37,723 nt of DNA from Aeromicrobium sp. (GCA_025964895.1 JAOPXY010000093.1:1-37723); one strand, 5' to 3'; numbered from the stretch's first letter, positions 15,594-23,696 are shown. Numbers and translations are program-made. The notes: a model not told the origin generated them from the sequence alone.

Positions 15594-15714
15594 CGCGAGA
15601 TCCTTCGGTTCGGTGACGACGTCCTGGTGCTCGTACCCCGTCAGGGCGCTGTCGACGCACTCGATCAGCGGGTCTCGAGGCGTCGTTCGGCACCGCTGGC
15701 CGCGATGATCTCGG

Positions 15715-15792
15715 CGAGTGGTGCAAACACCGTCCCGAGTGGCGCATTTCGGACCGACACGCCGTCCAAAAACGTCCGCAATGCACCATTCG
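15715..15792 (-). repeat. 78-bp dispersed intergenic element, copy B
   Basis: Same length as copy A (6982-7059) and in inverted orientation. Its termini are CGAGTGGTGCA and TGCACCATTCG (10 of 11 complementary positions). The shared core reads GGACCGACACGCCGTC on the plus strand. It lies in the 227-bp gap between the CYP152 gene and the small membrane protein; nothing else was recognised in that gap. Confidence 0.85.
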
Positions 15793-15820
15793 GCGAAAAG
15801 GGGCGGTGAAAGCGGGAAGG

Positions 15821-17074
15821 TCACCGGCCGGCGTGGACGAGGAGGCGGGGGCGGGGCGGCATGCGGCGCAGCTGAGCGCGGGGACCCACGACGCGATACC
15901 GCAGGGCGGCCACCCGGTCGACGAGCGTCCCGAGCACCGCGAGCGTGACGTCCTCGCCGGGGCAGCGGTGCCCGCCCTCGCGCGACCCGCCGCCCTGGGG
16001 CACCAGGTTGTACGGCGTGACGGGGGTGCGCTGGAACCGGCTCGGGTCGAAGGCGTCGGGGTCGCGCCAGATGCGCGGGTCGTGGTTGGTGCCCCACACG
16101 TCGAGCACGACGAGCGTCCCGGCCGGGATGGCCACGCCGTCCCACGACAGGTCGCGCGTCGCGCGGGCCGCCAGGAACGGGACGAACGGGTACGTGCGAC
16201 GCACCTCCTGCGCCACGTTGGTCGTCGACACGCGCTCGGCCAGGACGTCGTCGCGAGTGCGCGGGTGGACGTCGAGTGCCTCGAACAGGCCGGCGACGAG
16301 CCAGCTGACCGCCACGAGCGGACGGATCAGGTTGACGACCTCGACCGCGGCGGTGTGGGCCGGCAGCAACCGGCCGTGCTCGTCGCGGTGGCGGGCGACG
16401 ACGTCGAGCGGTCGGGGCGGGCCGGCGTCGGCGGGGGAGCGGCGTGACTCCTCCACGAGGGCCTGGCTCCAGGCATCCGTCCGCCGGCGCGCGCGGCGGG
16501 CCCGGAGCTGACGCCCGGAGGGCGCACCGAAGCCGTCGACCATGGCGAGCATGTCGCGCGTCCGGCCGGCGATCTCGTCGTCGGCGAGCGGGATCCCGGC
16601 CCAGTCGCAGCCCACCTCGAGCAGCATCGGCCCGATCTCGTCGAACACGTCGACGGCGCCGGACCAGCGTGGTGCCCGCTCGTCCCACCGGGCGGCGAGA
16701 CCGGTCGTGACGTCCCGGGCAGCCTCGGCGCCGAGCAGTCCGTTGAACACCGCCTTGCGGTGCGCGTGCTGGGCCCCGTCGAGGGTGTGCACCGGCCCGC
16801 GCCCGAACAGCGCCCCGACCTGCGTCATGGGCAGGGCCGACGAGCGCTCGGTCGCCCGTTCCCCGTCGAAGAAGTCCCCGTAGAAGAAGTGGGCGGCGTC
16901 CGCGCCCCTGACCGCCGTAGCGCGCTCGGTCAGCAGGCGAGCCTGCACGGTCTCGCCGCCGGTGCGCCGCCGCCGGCCCTCCCAGAACAGGTAGCCGTCC
17001 CGCAACAGCGCCACGGGGAGCGTCACGGCGCTCCACGGTCCGGTGGTCAGGCGTCGGGCGCTGGTGTCGCTCAT
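15821..17074 (-). CDS. Cytochrome P450 of the CYP152 peroxygenase family (OleT/BS-beta-like)
   Basis: A 417-residue P450, the usual CYP152 length. The heme ligand is Cys371 in GGHRCPGED. The I-helix lacks the normal acid-alcohol pair and instead has NLIRPLVAVSW with Arg251-Pro252, the Arg-Pro that binds the fatty acid carboxylate in H2O2-using CYP152 enzymes. In the distal pocket FGRGPVHTLDG places His96 and Phe90 where OleT has His85 and Phe79, whereas BS-beta has Gln at the His position. CYP152 enzymes hydroxylate fatty acids at alpha or beta carbons or decarboxylate them to terminal alkenes; which one applies here is open. ATG 17074 is chosen because the family match begins there. No redox partner gene is nearby, as expected for a peroxygenase. 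Confidence 0.9.
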   Translation of the reverse strand: MSDTSARRLTTGPWSAVTLPVALLRDGYLFWEGRRRRTGGETVQARLLTERATAVRGADAAHFFYGDFFDGERATERSSALPMTQVGALFGRGPVHTLDGAQHAHRKAVFNGLLGAEAARDVTTGLAARWDERAPRWSGAVDVFDEIGPMLLEVGCDWAGIPLADDEIAGRTRDMLAMVDGFGAPSGRQLRARRARRRTDAWSQALVEESRRSPADAGPPRPLDVVARHRDEHGRLLPAHTAAVEVVNLIRPLVAVSWLVAGLFEALDVHPRTRDDVLAERVSTTNVAQEVRRTYPFVPFLAARATRDLSWDGVAIPAGTLVVLDVWGTNHDPRIWRDPDAFDPSRFQRTPVTPYNLVPQGGGSREGGHRCPGEDVTLAVLGTLVDRVAALRYRVVGPRAQLRRMPPRPRLLVHAGR

Positions 17075-17199
17075 GGCGGACAGGGTGCCCCGTACGGCAC
17101 GGCTCAAGCGCGCCCCCGGCGGTCGATTGGCGGGGGCGCAACGGGGTAGATCACCGGTGAGTGCAGAAGGTCGCTCCCCCTCCGAATGGAAAGGGCACC

Positions 17200-18315
17200 A
17201 TGCTGCAGCCTGCCCTCCGTGACCTCCGCGCGCCGGCGCGGTCGCGCCTGCGGATCGCGTCCGTCCCCTCGTCCCACGTCTACGTCCGGCACCTCTCGCC
17301 GACGGGTGTCGATGCGGTGGACGACGCCGTCGTGAGGCTCGCAGACCCGTCTCCGTCCGGACGTGGGACGGCGCAGTCAAAGTGGTGGCCGCCGGCGATG
17401 CTCGACCCGGGCTGGATCGCGCAGCACGCCGACGAGTTCGACGTGTTCCACGTCCACTTCGGCTTCGACGCCCGCACCCCGGCCGAGCTGCGCGATGTCG
17501 TCGATGCCCTGCGTGAGGCCGGCAAGCCGCTCGTGTTCACGGTCCACGACCTGCGGAACCCCCACCACACCGACCGGCGTCCGCACGACGCGCAGCTCGG
17601 CGTGCTGGTGCCCGCGGCCGACGAGCTCATCACGCTGACCGACGGGGCGGCCCGTGAGATCCACCGGCGCTGGGGACGCACGGCCCTCGTCGTGCCGCAC
17701 CCGCACGTCGTCGATCTCGACGTCGCGGCCGGCATCCGCCGAGAGCGTGCGAAGCGCCGCGAGCCGTTCCGGGTCGGGCTGCACGTGAAGAGCCTGCGCG
17801 CGTGCATGGACGCCGAGGCGATCCTGCCCGGGCTCGTGCGCGCCGTGCGGGAGCTGCCGGACGCCGTCCTGCAGGTCAACGGCCACCGCGACGTCCTCGA
17901 GCCCGGCGGCGACAGGTACGACGCGCGCCTAGCCGGCCTGCTGGCCGAGCTCGGTCCCGCGGTCGACCTGCGCATCCACGACTTCTTCACCGACGACGAG
18001 CTCTGGACGTACCTGGGCAGTCTCGACGCATCGGTTCTGCCGTACCGCCACGGGACGCACTCGGGTTGGCTCGAGGCGTGCCGCGACCTCGGCACCGCGA
18101 TCGTCGCCCCGACGTGCGGTCACTACGCCGACCAGGCGCCGGTCCATCCCTACCTCCTGACCGAGACGGCGTACGACGAGGACTCGCTCGTGGCCGCGGT
18201 GCGTGCGGCGTACGACCGGCCCGCGCCGTTCGCCGACCTGGCCGAGCGGCGCCGCCAGCGCGACGCGATCGCGGCGGTGCACCGGGACCTCTACACCCGA
18301 CTCGTCCGCGAATGA
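17200..18315 (+). CDS. Glycosyltransferase, GT4-like (first gene of a four-GT operon)
   Basis: A 371-residue GT-B type protein. The N-terminal half has IASVPSSHVYVRHL and FHVHFGFDARTPAEL then LVFTVHDLRNPHH, the typical donor/acceptor arrangement of family 4 enzymes. The C-terminal half has VGLHVKSLRA, VLQVNGHRD and SVLPYRHGTHSGWLEACRDLG, which replaces the standard E-x7-E segment. No signal or membrane segments. ATG 17200, with GGAAAGG upstream, is preferred over a GTG at 17161. Its stop overlaps the next start (ATGA). The sugar donor and acceptor are unknown; the four genes together suggest stepwise assembly of one glycan or glycoconjugate. Confidence 0.8.
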   Translation: MLQPALRDLRAPARSRLRIASVPSSHVYVRHLSPTGVDAVDDAVVRLADPSPSGRGTAQSKWWPPAMLDPGWIAQHADEFDVFHVHFGFDARTPAELRDVVDALREAGKPLVFTVHDLRNPHHTDRRPHDAQLGVLVPAADELITLTDGAAREIHRRWGRTALVVPHPHVVDLDVAAGIRRERAKRREPFRVGLHVKSLRACMDAEAILPGLVRAVRELPDAVLQVNGHRDVLEPGGDRYDARLAGLLAELGPAVDLRIHDFFTDDELWTYLGSLDASVLPYRHGTHSGWLEACRDLGTAIVAPTCGHYADQAPVHPYLLTETAYDEDSLVAAVRAAYDRPAPFADLAERRRQRDAIAAVHRDLYTRLVRE

Positions 18316-19379
18316 GGATCTGCCTCATCGCCTCCAGCCGCTTCCCGGTACGTGAGCCCTTCCACGGCGGGCTCGAGGCCCACACCGCGATGCTCGCGGA
18401 GAATCTCATCCGCCGCGGGCATCGGGTCAGCGTCTTCGCCGCGCCGGGTTCCGACCCCCGGCTGAACGTCGAGGAGCTCGCGGTGCCCACGTTCGAGCCC
18501 AGCGAGGTGGCGCGACGCGATGTGCACGCGATGCCCGATGTGTGGATGCAGGAGCACCACGCGTACCTGTCGCTCATGATGGAGCTCGCCCGCACGGGGA
18601 AGGACCGCTTCGACCTGATCCACAACAACTCCCTGCACCACCTGCCGATCGCGATGGCCGGGCTCGTGGGACTCCCCATGGTCTCGACCCTGCACACCCC
18701 GCCCGTCCCATGGCTCGAGTCGGCCCTGACGATCAGTCCGGGACGGACGACGTTCGTCGCGGTCAGCAGCCACACCGCCGCTGCGTGGGGCCACGCCGTC
18801 CAAGCCGAGGTCGTGCTCAACGGCGTCGACACCGACCGGTGGCGCGCCGGCCCCGGCGGCACCCGCGCGGTGTGGACGGGACGCGTCGTGCCGGAGAAGG
18901 CGCCGCACATGGCGATCCGCGCGGCGCTCGAGGCGGGCGTCAGCATCGACCTCGCCGGCCCGTGCCAGGACGAGGCGTACTACATCCGTGAGATCGCACC
19001 GCTGCTCGGGCCGAGGGTCCGCTACCTCGGCCACCTCGCCACGGACGACCTGCTGGAGCTCGTGGGCCGGGCCGCGGTGGCCGTCGTGTCCCCCGCGTGG
19101 GACGAGCCGTACGGCCTGGTGGCGGCCGAGGCGCTCTCCTGCGGCACCCCCGTCGCGGCGTTCCGTCGCGGTGCGCTCGCCGAGATCGTGGCCGACGGCA
19201 CGGGCTCGCTGGCCGCCCCGGACGACGTCTCCGCGCTGGCCGCCGCGATCGATGCGGCACGCGGTGCCGACCGCGGGTTCGTGCGCGAGCACGCGGTCCG
19301 GCACCACAGCGTCGACCGGATGGTGACGGCGTACGAGGCCGTCTATCGGCGCGTGACGCACGGGGAGGTCGCGGCGTGA
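18312..19379 (+). CDS. Glycosyltransferase family 4
   Basis: A 355-residue retaining GT-B glycosyltransferase. The N-terminus MRICLIASSRFPV and FHGGLEAHTAMLAENLIRRGH is the classic acceptor-domain glycine loop. The donor domain carries VLNGVDTDRW, VWTGRVVPEKAPHMAIRAA, YLGHLATDDLLELVGRA and PAWDEPYGLVAAEALSCGTPVAAF, the E-x7-E nucleotide-sugar motif. It overlaps its neighbours by 4 bp on both sides (ATGA at the start, GTGA at the end), so it is tightly translationally coupled. Cytoplasmic. The specific sugar is not predictable from sequence. Confidence 0.92.
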   Translation: MRICLIASSRFPVREPFHGGLEAHTAMLAENLIRRGHRVSVFAAPGSDPRLNVEELAVPTFEPSEVARRDVHAMPDVWMQEHHAYLSLMMELARTGKDRFDLIHNNSLHHLPIAMAGLVGLPMVSTLHTPPVPWLESALTISPGRTTFVAVSSHTAAAWGHAVQAEVVLNGVDTDRWRAGPGGTRAVWTGRVVPEKAPHMAIRAALEAGVSIDLAGPCQDEAYYIREIAPLLGPRVRYLGHLATDDLLELVGRAAVAVVSPAWDEPYGLVAAEALSCGTPVAAFRRGALAEIVADGTGSLAAPDDVSALAAAIDAARGADRGFVREHAVRHHSVDRMVTAYEAVYRRVTHGEVAA

Positions 19380-20386
19380 TCGGCTACTACGTGCATCACC
19401 ACGGTCGAGGTCATCTGCACCGCGCGATCTCGGTGGCCGCCGCGACGGACGCGATGGTGGTGGGCATGAGCTCGCTGCCCCGGCCGCCGGAGTGGATCGG
19501 CCCCTGGATGGTGCTGCCCCGCGACGACGAGGGCCCCGAGCCGGTCGACGCCAGCGCCCACGGGCGTCTGCACTGGGTGCCGGAGATGGACGCCGGTCTG
19601 ACCGCGCGCATGGCCGAGATCTCCTCGTGGATCGCCGATGTCGAGCCGGCGCTGATGGTCGTCGACGTGTCCGTCGAGGTGTCGCTGCTGGCTCGCCTGC
19701 ACGGCACGCCGGTCGTCACGATGGTCCTGCCCGGCGACCGCCGCGACTCAGCCCACGACCTGGTCCACTCCGTGGCCCGCCGCGTCGTCGCCCCGTGGCC
19801 CGCGGACGTCACCGGCATGGTCAACGGCGTCGAGGTGCACCGCGACCGCATGACGTGCGTCGGCGGCCTGTCGCGCTTCGACGGACGCGAGCCGACCCGC
19901 CCGCCCCGTCCCGATGACCGGCGCAGGGTGCTGGTGCTGTCCGGCGCGGGTGACGCGGACGGTGACGGCTGGGACCTCGCCGCCGCCCGGGCGCAGACGC
20001 CGGGGTGGCGCTGGGACGTGCTGGGCCCCGCGGGGCTCTGGGTCGACGACCCGTGGGAGCTCATGTGCGCCGCCGACGTCGTGGTCACGCATGCCGGGCA
20101 GAACGCGATCGCCGAGGTCGCCGCGGCCCGCCGACCCGCGATCGTCGTGCCGCAGCCGCGTCCCTTCCGCGAGCAGGACGCCATGGCGGCGGTGCTGGCC
20201 ACCGACGGCCGGTTCCCGGTCGTCGTGCGTCCCGAGCTGCCCGCCGCGGGCTGGGCCGACCTGCTCGATCGGACCGCGGCGCTCGACGGATCCGGCTGGT
20301 CCGGGTGGAACGACGGCGGGGGCGCCCGGCGCGTCGCCGACGTCATCCACGAGGAGCTCGCCCGCGCCCCGCTGAGGCTGCCGTGA
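19376..20386 (+). CDS. MurG/GT28-like glycosyltransferase
   Basis: A 336-residue GT-B protein beginning IGYYVHHHGRGHLHRAISVA, a G-x-GH-type N-terminal loop found in MurG-like and UDP-glucuronosyltransferase-like enzymes. The C-terminal domain includes RRVLVLSGAG, ADVVVTHAGQNAIAEVAAARRPAIVVPQ and FREQDAMAAVL, the glycosyltransferase family 28 C-terminal donor site. The start is GTG overlapping the previous stop (GTGA). MurG itself is unlikely, since no division/cell-wall cluster surrounds it and the N-terminal domain differs. It is the third enzyme of the four-gene unit. Confidence 0.85.
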   Translation: MIGYYVHHHGRGHLHRAISVAAATDAMVVGMSSLPRPPEWIGPWMVLPRDDEGPEPVDASAHGRLHWVPEMDAGLTARMAEISSWIADVEPALMVVDVSVEVSLLARLHGTPVVTMVLPGDRRDSAHDLVHSVARRVVAPWPADVTGMVNGVEVHRDRMTCVGGLSRFDGREPTRPPRPDDRRRVLVLSGAGDADGDGWDLAAARAQTPGWRWDVLGPAGLWVDDPWELMCAADVVVTHAGQNAIAEVAAARRPAIVVPQPRPFREQDAMAAVLATDGRFPVVVRPELPAAGWADLLDRTAALDGSGWSGWNDGGGARRVADVIHEELARAPLRLP

Positions 20387-21255
20387 CCCTCGCGGTAGTC
20401 ACGATCGTCCACGGCCGCCACGATCACCTGGCCCTGCAGGAGGCCGGCCTGCTCCGCTCCACGCGCCTGCCCGACGTCCACGTCGTCGTCGCGATGGACG
20501 ATCCGGCGATCGCGGACCTGGCCGGCCGGGATCCGTTCCCGCGGCGGGTCATCCACGTGCCCCGCGAGAACGGGCACCTGCCGCTGGCCCGGGCCCGCAA
20601 CATCGGCGCGCAGACCGCGATCGCCGGCGGTGCGACGGTGCTCGTGTTCCTCGATGTCGACTGCATCCCCGGCCCAGGCCTGGTGCGCGCCTACGAGGAC
20701 GCCGCAATCCATCCGGCGACGTCGCGCGACCTGTTGTGCGGGCCGGTGTCGTACCTGCCACCTCCGCCGCCGGGCGGGTACCCGCTGGACGATCTGCCGT
20801 CGCTGGGCGAGCCGCATGCGGCCCGTCCGCTCCCGCCGCCCGGCACGGTCGAGCGCAGCCGAGAGGGCTATGAGCTGTTCTGGTCGCTGTCGTTCGCGGT
20901 CGCGAGCGACACGTGGTTCGACATCGGGGGCTTCGACGAGGCGTACCTCGGCTACGGCGGGGAGGACACCGACTTCGCGCTCCGGGCGCAGGCCGCCGGC
21001 ACCGTGCTGGCCTGGGTGCGCGATGCCGAGGCGTTCCACCAGCACCACCCGGTCAGCTCGCCGCCGCTGGAGCACGTCGACGACATCGTCCGCAACGCGC
21101 GGCTGTTCCACGAGCGGTGGGGCACGTGGCCGATGGGCGGCTGGCTCGACGAGTTCGAGCGACGGGGGCTCGTGCGGCGCGGGTCGGACGGGTCGTACGA
21201 GCTGGCGGCGACCGACGAGAGTCGGGACGATCAGCAGTGGTCCGGTCAGCCCTGA
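20383..21255 (+). CDS. Glycosyltransferase family 2 with galactosyltransferase-type C-terminal domain
   Basis: A 290-residue GT-A enzyme. VTIVHGRHDHL begins the nucleotide-binding fold, LARARNIGA and VLVFLDVDCIPGPGLV provide the DxD-like metal site (DVDC), and the C-terminal segment FDIGGFDEAYLGYGGEDTDF is the Glyco_transf_7C (galactosyltransferase-type) motif with its catalytic Glu-Asp-Asp cluster. It starts with GTG inside the stop of the previous gene (GTGA). No transmembrane helix. It is the last gene of the operon; a strong hairpin follows at 21272-21306. Confidence 0.88.
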   Translation: MTLAVVTIVHGRHDHLALQEAGLLRSTRLPDVHVVVAMDDPAIADLAGRDPFPRRVIHVPRENGHLPLARARNIGAQTAIAGGATVLVFLDVDCIPGPGLVRAYEDAAIHPATSRDLLCGPVSYLPPPPPGGYPLDDLPSLGEPHAARPLPPPGTVERSREGYELFWSLSFAVASDTWFDIGGFDEAYLGYGGEDTDFALRAQAAGTVLAWVRDAEAFHQHHPVSSPPLEHVDDIVRNARLFHERWGTWPMGGWLDEFERRGLVRRGSDGSYELAATDESRDDQQWSGQP

Positions 21256-21271
21256 CGGCGGTGAGACGCAG

Positions 21272-21306
21272 ACGACCACCGCGGTGCGAGGCACCGCGGC
21301 GGTCGT
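21272..21306. terminator. Strong bidirectional hairpin terminator
   Basis: ACGACC and CCGCGGTGC pair with GCACCGCGG and GGTCGT around a GAG loop, with one A/C mismatch. It lies between the convergent glycosyltransferase operon and the hsp20 gene. Confidence 0.75.
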
Positions 21307-21333
21307 CGGACCGTCCGGGTCAGCCCGTTCGGG

Positions 21334-21759
21334 TCACGCGGTGATCGAGGCGGGCTCGTCCGCCGTGCTCAGCGCGATCTTGCGGGGCTTGGCCCGTTCG
21401 CTGACGGGGATCACCAGCGACAGGACGCCGTTGTCGTAGGTCGCGGAGATGCGCTCGGTGTCGAGGCCGTCACCGAGCGTGAACTGCCGGACGTAGCTGC
21501 CGGCGCGACGCTCCTGCGCGATCCACTGGGCGCCGTCGTGCGCCGCGGGGGTGCGCTCGGCGCGGATCGTCAGGACGTGGCCGTCCAGGTCGATGTCGAT
21601 CGAACCGGGGTCGGCGCCCGGCAGATCGGCGTTCAGCAGGTAGCGGTCGCCGTCCTTGACCAGGTCGACGGGCACCGCCCGGGGTCCCGTGCGCAGCTGG
21701 GTCAACCCGCTCGCGAGACGGTCGAGCTCGCCGAAAGGATCAAAGGTCATCGAGTTCAT
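21334..21759 (-). CDS. hsp20: Small heat-shock protein, Hsp20/alpha-crystallin family
   Basis: A 141-residue ATP-independent holdase. An N-terminal arm (FDPFGELDRLASGL) is followed by the alpha-crystallin domain from about residue 35 to 125: VDLVKDGDRYLLNADLPG, DIDLDGHVLTIRAER and YDNGVLSLVIPVSER, the last containing the conserved A-x-x-x-N-G-V-L signature. A short C-terminal tail follows. ATG 21759 is chosen because GAGAGGAG lies about 8 bp upstream; an upstream in-frame start falls in the operator. A HAIR-type inverted repeat between promoter and start predicts heat-inducible repression by HspR. Confidence 0.92.
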   Translation of the reverse strand: MNSMTFDPFGELDRLASGLTQLRTGPRAVPVDLVKDGDRYLLNADLPGADPGSIDIDLDGHVLTIRAERTPAAHDGAQWIAQERRAGSYVRQFTLGDGLDTERISATYDNGVLSLVIPVSERAKPRKIALSTADEPASITA

Positions 21760-21781
21760 AACAGGATCTCCTCTCAGTGAC

Positions 21782-21802
21782 GTTGAGCCGACCTGGCTCA
21801 AC
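21782..21802. promoter_or_regulatory. HspR-type HAIR operator upstream of hsp20
   Basis: Perfect arms GTTGAGCC and GGCTCAAC surround GACCT. Reduced to TTGAG-N9-CTCAA it has the exact spacing of the HAIR consensus (CTTGAGT-N7-ACTCAAG). It lies immediately downstream of a TATAAC -10 box (minus strand, 21811-21816), over the predicted transcription start. Confidence 0.75.
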
Positions 21803-21810
21803 TACGAATA

Positions 21811-21816
21811 GTTATA
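21811..21816 (-). promoter_or_regulatory. hsp20 -10 box TATAAC
   Basis: On the minus strand CCTATAACTATTCG precedes the HAIR operator. The stretch is unusually A/T-rich for this genome. Confidence 0.5.
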
Positions 21817-21879
21817 GGCAGCGCTCAGCCGCGGTTCAACCCCGGAAACCTGAAACTTTCCTGAAAAGGGCGCGCGCTG

Positions 21880-22986
21880 TCACGCGCGGGCGGATCGCTC
21901 GGTCGTGGCGACGACGTCGTCCACGACGGCTACCAGGTCCAGACGCTCACCGGCGAGGGAGCGTTGACGATCGGCTCCCGTGCCGTCGGTCAGCAGGCGT
22001 TCGAGGCCCTGCTCGACGAGCTCGCGGTCGCCGTGCCGGTCGAGCGCCGGGCCGATGGCCTGCAGCAGTGAGTCGAGGGCGTGCCGGGCGGACGTGAGGC
22101 GTCCGAGCGAGGGGTCGATCAGCGAGCCCCCCAGGCCGTCGCGACGGGCCCGCCAGCGGGCCGCGCGCAGCAGCTCGACCCGCCACGGCGTGAAGGGCTC
22201 GCCGTCGTGCCACCGGCCGGCGCAGGTGTCGACCAGCGCGCGCAGCGTCGCGGCGACGACAAGCGTGTCGGAGAGGTCCGCGCAGACGTCGGCCACGCGG
22301 ATCTCGACCGTCGGGAACGACCGCGCCAGCCGCGCGTCGAAGTAGATCATCCCCTCGTCGAGAGCCGCGCCCGCGTCGATGACGGCCGCGACGGCGCGGT
22401 GATAGCCCACGGCGTCGCCGAACGGCTCGACGGCCCCCGCGGTCGGCCACGACTCCCACAGCTCGGCGCGCCAGCTGGCGTAGCCGGTGTCGGAACCGGC
22501 GTGGAACGGCGACCCGGTCGAGAGGGCCAGGACGAGCGGCAGCCACGGTGCGAGCCGATCCACGACAGCGACGCCCTCCTCGTCGTCGGCGACGTCGACG
22601 TGCACGTGGGTGCCGCACGCGAGCGCCCGCTCGCCGACCCGGCCGAACCGCGTGACCATCCGCTGGTAGCGCTGCTTGGGCGTCACCACGCCTGCCTCGT
22701 CGTCGGTGGCGAGGACCGCGACCGGCATCGCGGCGAGGCGCGCGCCCACGGCCTCCGCGGCGTCGAGCGCGGTGCGGCGCGACGCCTGCAGGTCGGGGAG
22801 CAGGTCCGTCATGCGCTCGTGCGGGTCGGACTGGATCTCGATCTGCTGCAGGAAGAGCTCCTGCTCGACCTCGTCGTCGCCGGGCGCGGCGTGCACGGCC
22901 CGCTCCGATGCCGGGAGCAGCAACCGGGTGCGCGGGTCGACGAGGAACATCTCCTCCTCGACCCCCACCTGTCGTGTGGATGTCAT
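21880..22986 (-). CDS. ybdK: Carboxylate-amine ligase, YbdK / glutamate-cysteine ligase type 2 family
   Basis: A 368-residue soluble enzyme of the GCS2 family, ATP-dependent ligases that join a carboxylate (often glutamate) to an amine or cysteine. Landmarks are VGVEEEMFLVDP at the N-terminus (metal-binding Glu cluster), CGTHVHVDVADDEEGV in the middle, GMIYFDARLARSFPTVEIRVADVCAD in the C-terminal half, and RAARWRARRDGLGGSLID. ATG 22986 has an AGGGGG ribosome-binding sequence. It stands alone. Actinobacteria make mycothiol, so a true glutathione role is unlikely, and YbdK-like members generally lack an assigned substrate. Confidence 0.9.
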   Translation of the reverse strand: MTSTRQVGVEEEMFLVDPRTRLLLPASERAVHAAPGDDEVEQELFLQQIEIQSDPHERMTDLLPDLQASRRTALDAAEAVGARLAAMPVAVLATDDEAGVVTPKQRYQRMVTRFGRVGERALACGTHVHVDVADDEEGVAVVDRLAPWLPLVLALSTGSPFHAGSDTGYASWRAELWESWPTAGAVEPFGDAVGYHRAVAAVIDAGAALDEGMIYFDARLARSFPTVEIRVADVCADLSDTLVVAATLRALVDTCAGRWHDGEPFTPWRVELLRAARWRARRDGLGGSLIDPSLGRLTSARHALDSLLQAIGPALDRHGDRELVEQGLERLLTDGTGADRQRSLAGERLDLVAVVDDVVATTERSARA

Positions 22987-23102
22987 GGATGGCCCCCTCG
23001 GGGTGCTGCTAGTGGTGGTGCCGATCGTCGGGTCCGGCGCGTATCGGCCGCGCTGCGGGGTACGCCGCTGGGTGATCGTGACGAGTCGATGGAGGAGGCG
23101 CC

Positions 23103-23387
23103 ATGCCCGCGAGCAAGAAGTCCACGAGCAATCCCAGCCTGAAGAAGCCCGACATGTACGAGGACCTGCGCGAGGAGGGAGCGTCGAAGGAGAAGGCCGC
23201 CCGCATCTCGAATGCCGCCGCGCAGAAGGGCCGCTCGAAGTCGTCGGTGGCCGCGAAGGGCGGCCGGTCGGGGTCGTACGACGACTGGACGGTCGCCGAG
23301 CTGCGCAAGCGTGCCAAGGAGCTCGGGCTGTCGAACTACTCGGGCAAGAAGAAGGCCGAGCTGGTCGAGGCCCTGCGCGACCACTGA
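23103..23387 (+). CDS. Small basic protein with Rho-N/SAP-like C-terminal domain (DUF7218-like)
   Basis: A 94-residue, Lys/Ser-rich protein. The first 55 residues (SLKKPDMYEDLREEGASKEKAARISNAAAQ and a Lys/Gly/Ser linker) resemble ChaB/DUF7218-type small proteins. The last 35 (WTVAELRKRAKELGLSNYSGKKKAELVEALR) form a helix-turn-helix Rho N-terminal or SAP-like nucleic-acid-binding motif. GGAGGAG lies just upstream of ATG 23103. Its stop is one base from the stop of the convergent gene. A nucleoid or stress-associated DNA/RNA-binding role is plausible but inferred. Confidence 0.8.
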   Translation: MPASKKSTSNPSLKKPDMYEDLREEGASKEKAARISNAAAQKGRSKSSVAAKGGRSGSYDDWTVAELRKRAKELGLSNYSGKKKAELVEALRDH

Positions 23388-23388
23388 G

Positions 23389-23559
23389 CTACGACGGGTC
23401 GAAGCGGGCGGGCGTCCAGTCGCCGGCGATCTGCTGGTAGAGCGTCCACCCGGGCTTCGCGTCCTGCTCGATCGACCAGGCGTTGGCCTCCTCGAACGAG
23501 TCGAAGGACTCCTCGGCGACGACGGCGCCGTCGTCCTCGCGCAGCTGGTAGCGACCCAT
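23389..23559 (-). CDS. Small uncharacterised protein (56 aa)
   Basis: A 56-residue acidic protein (MGRYQLREDDGAVVAEESFD, then SFEEANAWSIEQDAKPGW). GAGAGGGG lies about 9 bp upstream of ATG 23559. It is convergent with the Rho-N-like gene, with one base between the stop codons. The tryptophan and aromatic content and tidy G/C third positions support a real gene. No family recognised. Confidence 0.65.
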   Translation of the reverse strand: MGRYQLREDDGAVVAEESFDSFEEANAWSIEQDAKPGWTLYQQIAGDWTPARFDPS

Positions 23560-23696
23560 GAAGACCCCTCTCGGACGGAAGCTCGTCCTCCGTGTCCGGC
23601 CGGGGTACCCCGGCGGCGGCATCGCGAAACCGGTCCGCGGCGACGAGAAGTCGCGTGTCGCGGGCGCCGCCCCGAGCGCCGGATCGTCGCACTGGG

